Positions 4,722 through 5,904 of a DNA stretch of 5,904 nt are shown piece after piece. Each line of letters begins with the position of its first letter. The first letter of the stretch is position 1. The position numbers were made by a program, and so were the translations under genes. This DNA comes from an uncultured Opitutaceae bacterium (GTDB lineage Bacteria; Verrucomicrobiota; Verrucomicrobiia; Opitutales; Opitutaceae): contig CALFNJ010000140.1 of the NCBI GenBank assembly GCA_937902865.1, positions 1 through 5,904 of the forward strand, in the 5' to 3' direction. Below the pieces are notes generated by a model. The model was not told where the DNA came from. It made no database searches and saw nothing but the letters and a program-made list of their open reading frames with translations.

Positions 4722-5904
4722 TCACTCGAGGCCGGCGACCGTCACTTCGTTCGGATAATCCACGCTGAACTTCAGCGGGATCTCACGCTTCTCTCCCGGC
4801 TTGAGCTCCAGGCGCCAGGCGAGATGGCCGTCGGCCTCGCGCGTGATCTCGCGCGGTTTTTCCGGAGTGCCGAGCTCGCGCTCCTGCGGCGCCAGCAGCT
4901 TGACCACGATCTTCTCGTTGCGCGACACGGGCAGCGGTTCCCGGAAGGTGACGCTCTCGGGGGTCTTCTTGTTGTTCGTGACGGTGATGACGAACTCGTA
5001 GGTGACGCGCCGGCCGCTGTTGGTGAGTCCGGTGCCTTCCGCGAAACGCTGCACGACGCGGCGCTTGATCGCGATGCCTTCGTCAGCGCCGAGGGCGAGC
5101 TCGAGCTTTTCGCCGGGCATCACCGTCTTGAGGCTGCTGGCGGCGACGAAGACGTCGTCGAGGAAGGTGTTCATCGTTCCGCCGAGCAGCGGATAATCCG
5201 TCGTGTTGACCGCGGCCGCGTGGAGAAATGCCGCCTCACGCAGTTTCGGCACCGCCTCGTAATCGAGTTTCGTGGCGAGCGTGGTGGTGGCGATGGCGAC
5301 TTTCTGGGTCGAGTTGTTGCTCGGGAGCCACGTCGGTGCGGCGATATGAAATGTGGCGCTGGTCACGCCTCGGTTCACGGCAGCCGTCGCGCTGCCGGCT
5401 TCGTACATGAACACGTCGTTGACGTTCAGCGCGCCGGCATCGTCCATCTGCTGCTTGGTCACGACTGTGATGGAGCTCGCGAGATCAGCGACATTCGTCC
5501 GCAGGCGGGAGCCGGCGAGCGTGTTCTCGGCGTAGTAGCCCTTGTCCTTGCTCGCATCGGCTTCGAAGGGATTCAGTGTGACCCCTGGGGCGGCCGGCCG
5601 GACCGCCGGCGGCAGATCCAGCCACCAGGTCCGCAGTGTCGGCGCCGCGCCTCCGAGCGAGGGACGCGCGGTCGAAAGCGTCAGTGCCACGTCGGTCCAA
5701 TCTTCACCCGTATTCTGCCGGACGACGCCGAAATACGTGAGATCGACCGCGCGCGTGGCGCTGCGCAGGCGGGCGTCGTAGGTCGGCGTCCACGAGGCGT
5801 TGGGCACGGTGTAGGCCAAAGTCAGCTGCAGGTTCCCGGCGCTGGCAGCGCTCACGCGGACCGTGACCGTCTTGTAAGCCTGACTGCCGGCTCCGCGCAG
5901 GGTG
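4722..5904 (-). CDS. DUF4139 (MuiA-like) protein with embedded TonB-receptor plug-like segment, 5' end missing
   Basis: The frame is open to the window edge, so the N-terminus (normally a signal peptide and DUF4140 with coiled coil) lies outside; 393 residues are visible. GTG at 5855 is not the start, because family-like sequence (KTVTVRVSAAS) continues upstream. Counting from that codon, residues ~8-80 begin the DUF4139 domain, with TLAYTVPNASWTPTYDARL and GVVRQNTGEDWTDVALTLST. Residues ~164-377 continue it: FHIAAPTWLPSNNSTQKVAI, NTTDYPLLGGTMNTFLDDVF, RRVTYEFVITVTNNKK and a final strand ending SVDYPNEVTVAGLE. Between the halves, residues ~93-155 match the start of a TonB-dependent receptor plug. 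Family members are usually predicted to be exported, and their function is poorly known; 'mucoidy inhibitor A' is a legacy name. It is convergent with the barrel gene. Domain assignment is confident; the role is unknown. Confidence 0.9.
   Translation of the reverse strand, partial: TLRGAGSQAYKTVTVRVSAASAGNLQLTLAYTVPNASWTPTYDARLRSATRAVDLTYFGVVRQNTGEDWTDVALTLSTARPSLGGAAPTLRTWWLDLPPAVRPAAPGVTLNPFEADASKDKGYYAENTLAGSRLRTNVADLASSITVVTKQQMDDAGALNVNDVFMYEAGSATAAVNRGVTSATFHIAAPTWLPSNNSTQKVAIATTTLATKLDYEAVPKLREAAFLHAAAVNTTDYPLLGGTMNTFLDDVFVAASSLKTVMPGEKLELALGADEGIAIKRRVVQRFAEGTGLTNSGRRVTYEFVITVTNNKKTPESVTFREPLPVSRNEKIVVKLLAPQERELGTPEKPREITREADGHLAWRLELKPGEKREIPLKFSVDYPNEVTVAGLE
5391..5579 (-). other. 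TonB-dependent receptor plug-like insert within the DUF4139 gene
   Basis: About 63 codons encode, in order, TLNPFEADASKDKGYYAEN, TLAGSRLRTNVADLASS, ITVVTKQQMDDAGALN and VNDVFMYEAGS. From memory, this order and wording match the N-terminal end of Opitutaceae TonB-dependent receptors: a PFE motif, K-D-K/R-G-Y, LAGSRLRT, then SITVVTKQQMDD and the DVF/YE helix. Only the first part of a plug is present; no barrel sequence follows. The insert is in frame and is bounded by a Pro/Ala-rich linker (DLPPAVRPAAPGV) and by the resumed DUF4139 sequence at SATFHIA. It may be a domain captured from a receptor gene or an adaptor for TonB or a receptor partner. Confidence 0.75.

Noticed and set aside
5391..5904. 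A separate truncated TonB-dependent receptor gene or pseudogene
   Set aside because: The segment is in frame with DUF4139 sequence on both sides, with no stop or frameshift, so it is part of one protein.

Overview
The window is high-GC bacterial chromosome, most likely from the Verrucomicrobiota and probably Opitutaceae. The main clue is a stretch of the last gene that closely resembles the N-terminal plug region of the TonB-dependent receptors abundant in that family. Hairpin-forming GGTRGGGCG-type repeats between genes and the lack of strong Shine-Dalgarno sites at most starts fit but are not diagnostic. The taxonomic call rests on recall of sequence patterns, not on a database search.

Layout, left to right. 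Positions 1-377 are non-coding and carry a ~103 bp two-hairpin repeat, two further hairpins and a G-rich leader. Next come two plus-strand genes 91 bp apart: a complete CNNM/CorB-CorC-type membrane protein (378-1718) and an uncharacterised protein (1810-2736) whose conserved residues and spacing suggest a minimal protein-kinase-like fold. A second copy of the two-hairpin repeat, in opposite orientation, lies beyond them. A good intrinsic terminator then closes the minus-strand gene for an exported PrxQ/Bcp-type peroxiredoxin (2958-3470). This gene diverges, across a 162 bp spacer, from a plus-strand small outer-membrane beta-barrel protein (3633-4337). The 384 bp convergent spacer that follows (4338-4721) holds two related inverted repeats, a strong plus-strand terminator and a third hairpin repeat. 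The last gene (4722 to the window edge, minus strand, 5' end missing) encodes a DUF4139 (MuiA-like) protein.

The genes do not form an obvious pathway. Four of the five are predicted to act at or beyond the cell envelope: the CNNM protein in the inner membrane, the peroxiredoxin in the periplasm, the barrel in the outer membrane and the DUF4139 protein probably exported. The most unusual feature is in the DUF4139 protein. At the variable linker between its two conserved halves sits about 60 residues that look like the start of a TonB-dependent receptor plug (PFE..., KDKGYY..., LAGSRLRTN, SITVVTKQQMDD, NVNDVFMYEAG). The second notable feature is the pair of two-hairpin repeats, which have matching 84-nt cores and compensatory arm changes that preserve the hairpins.
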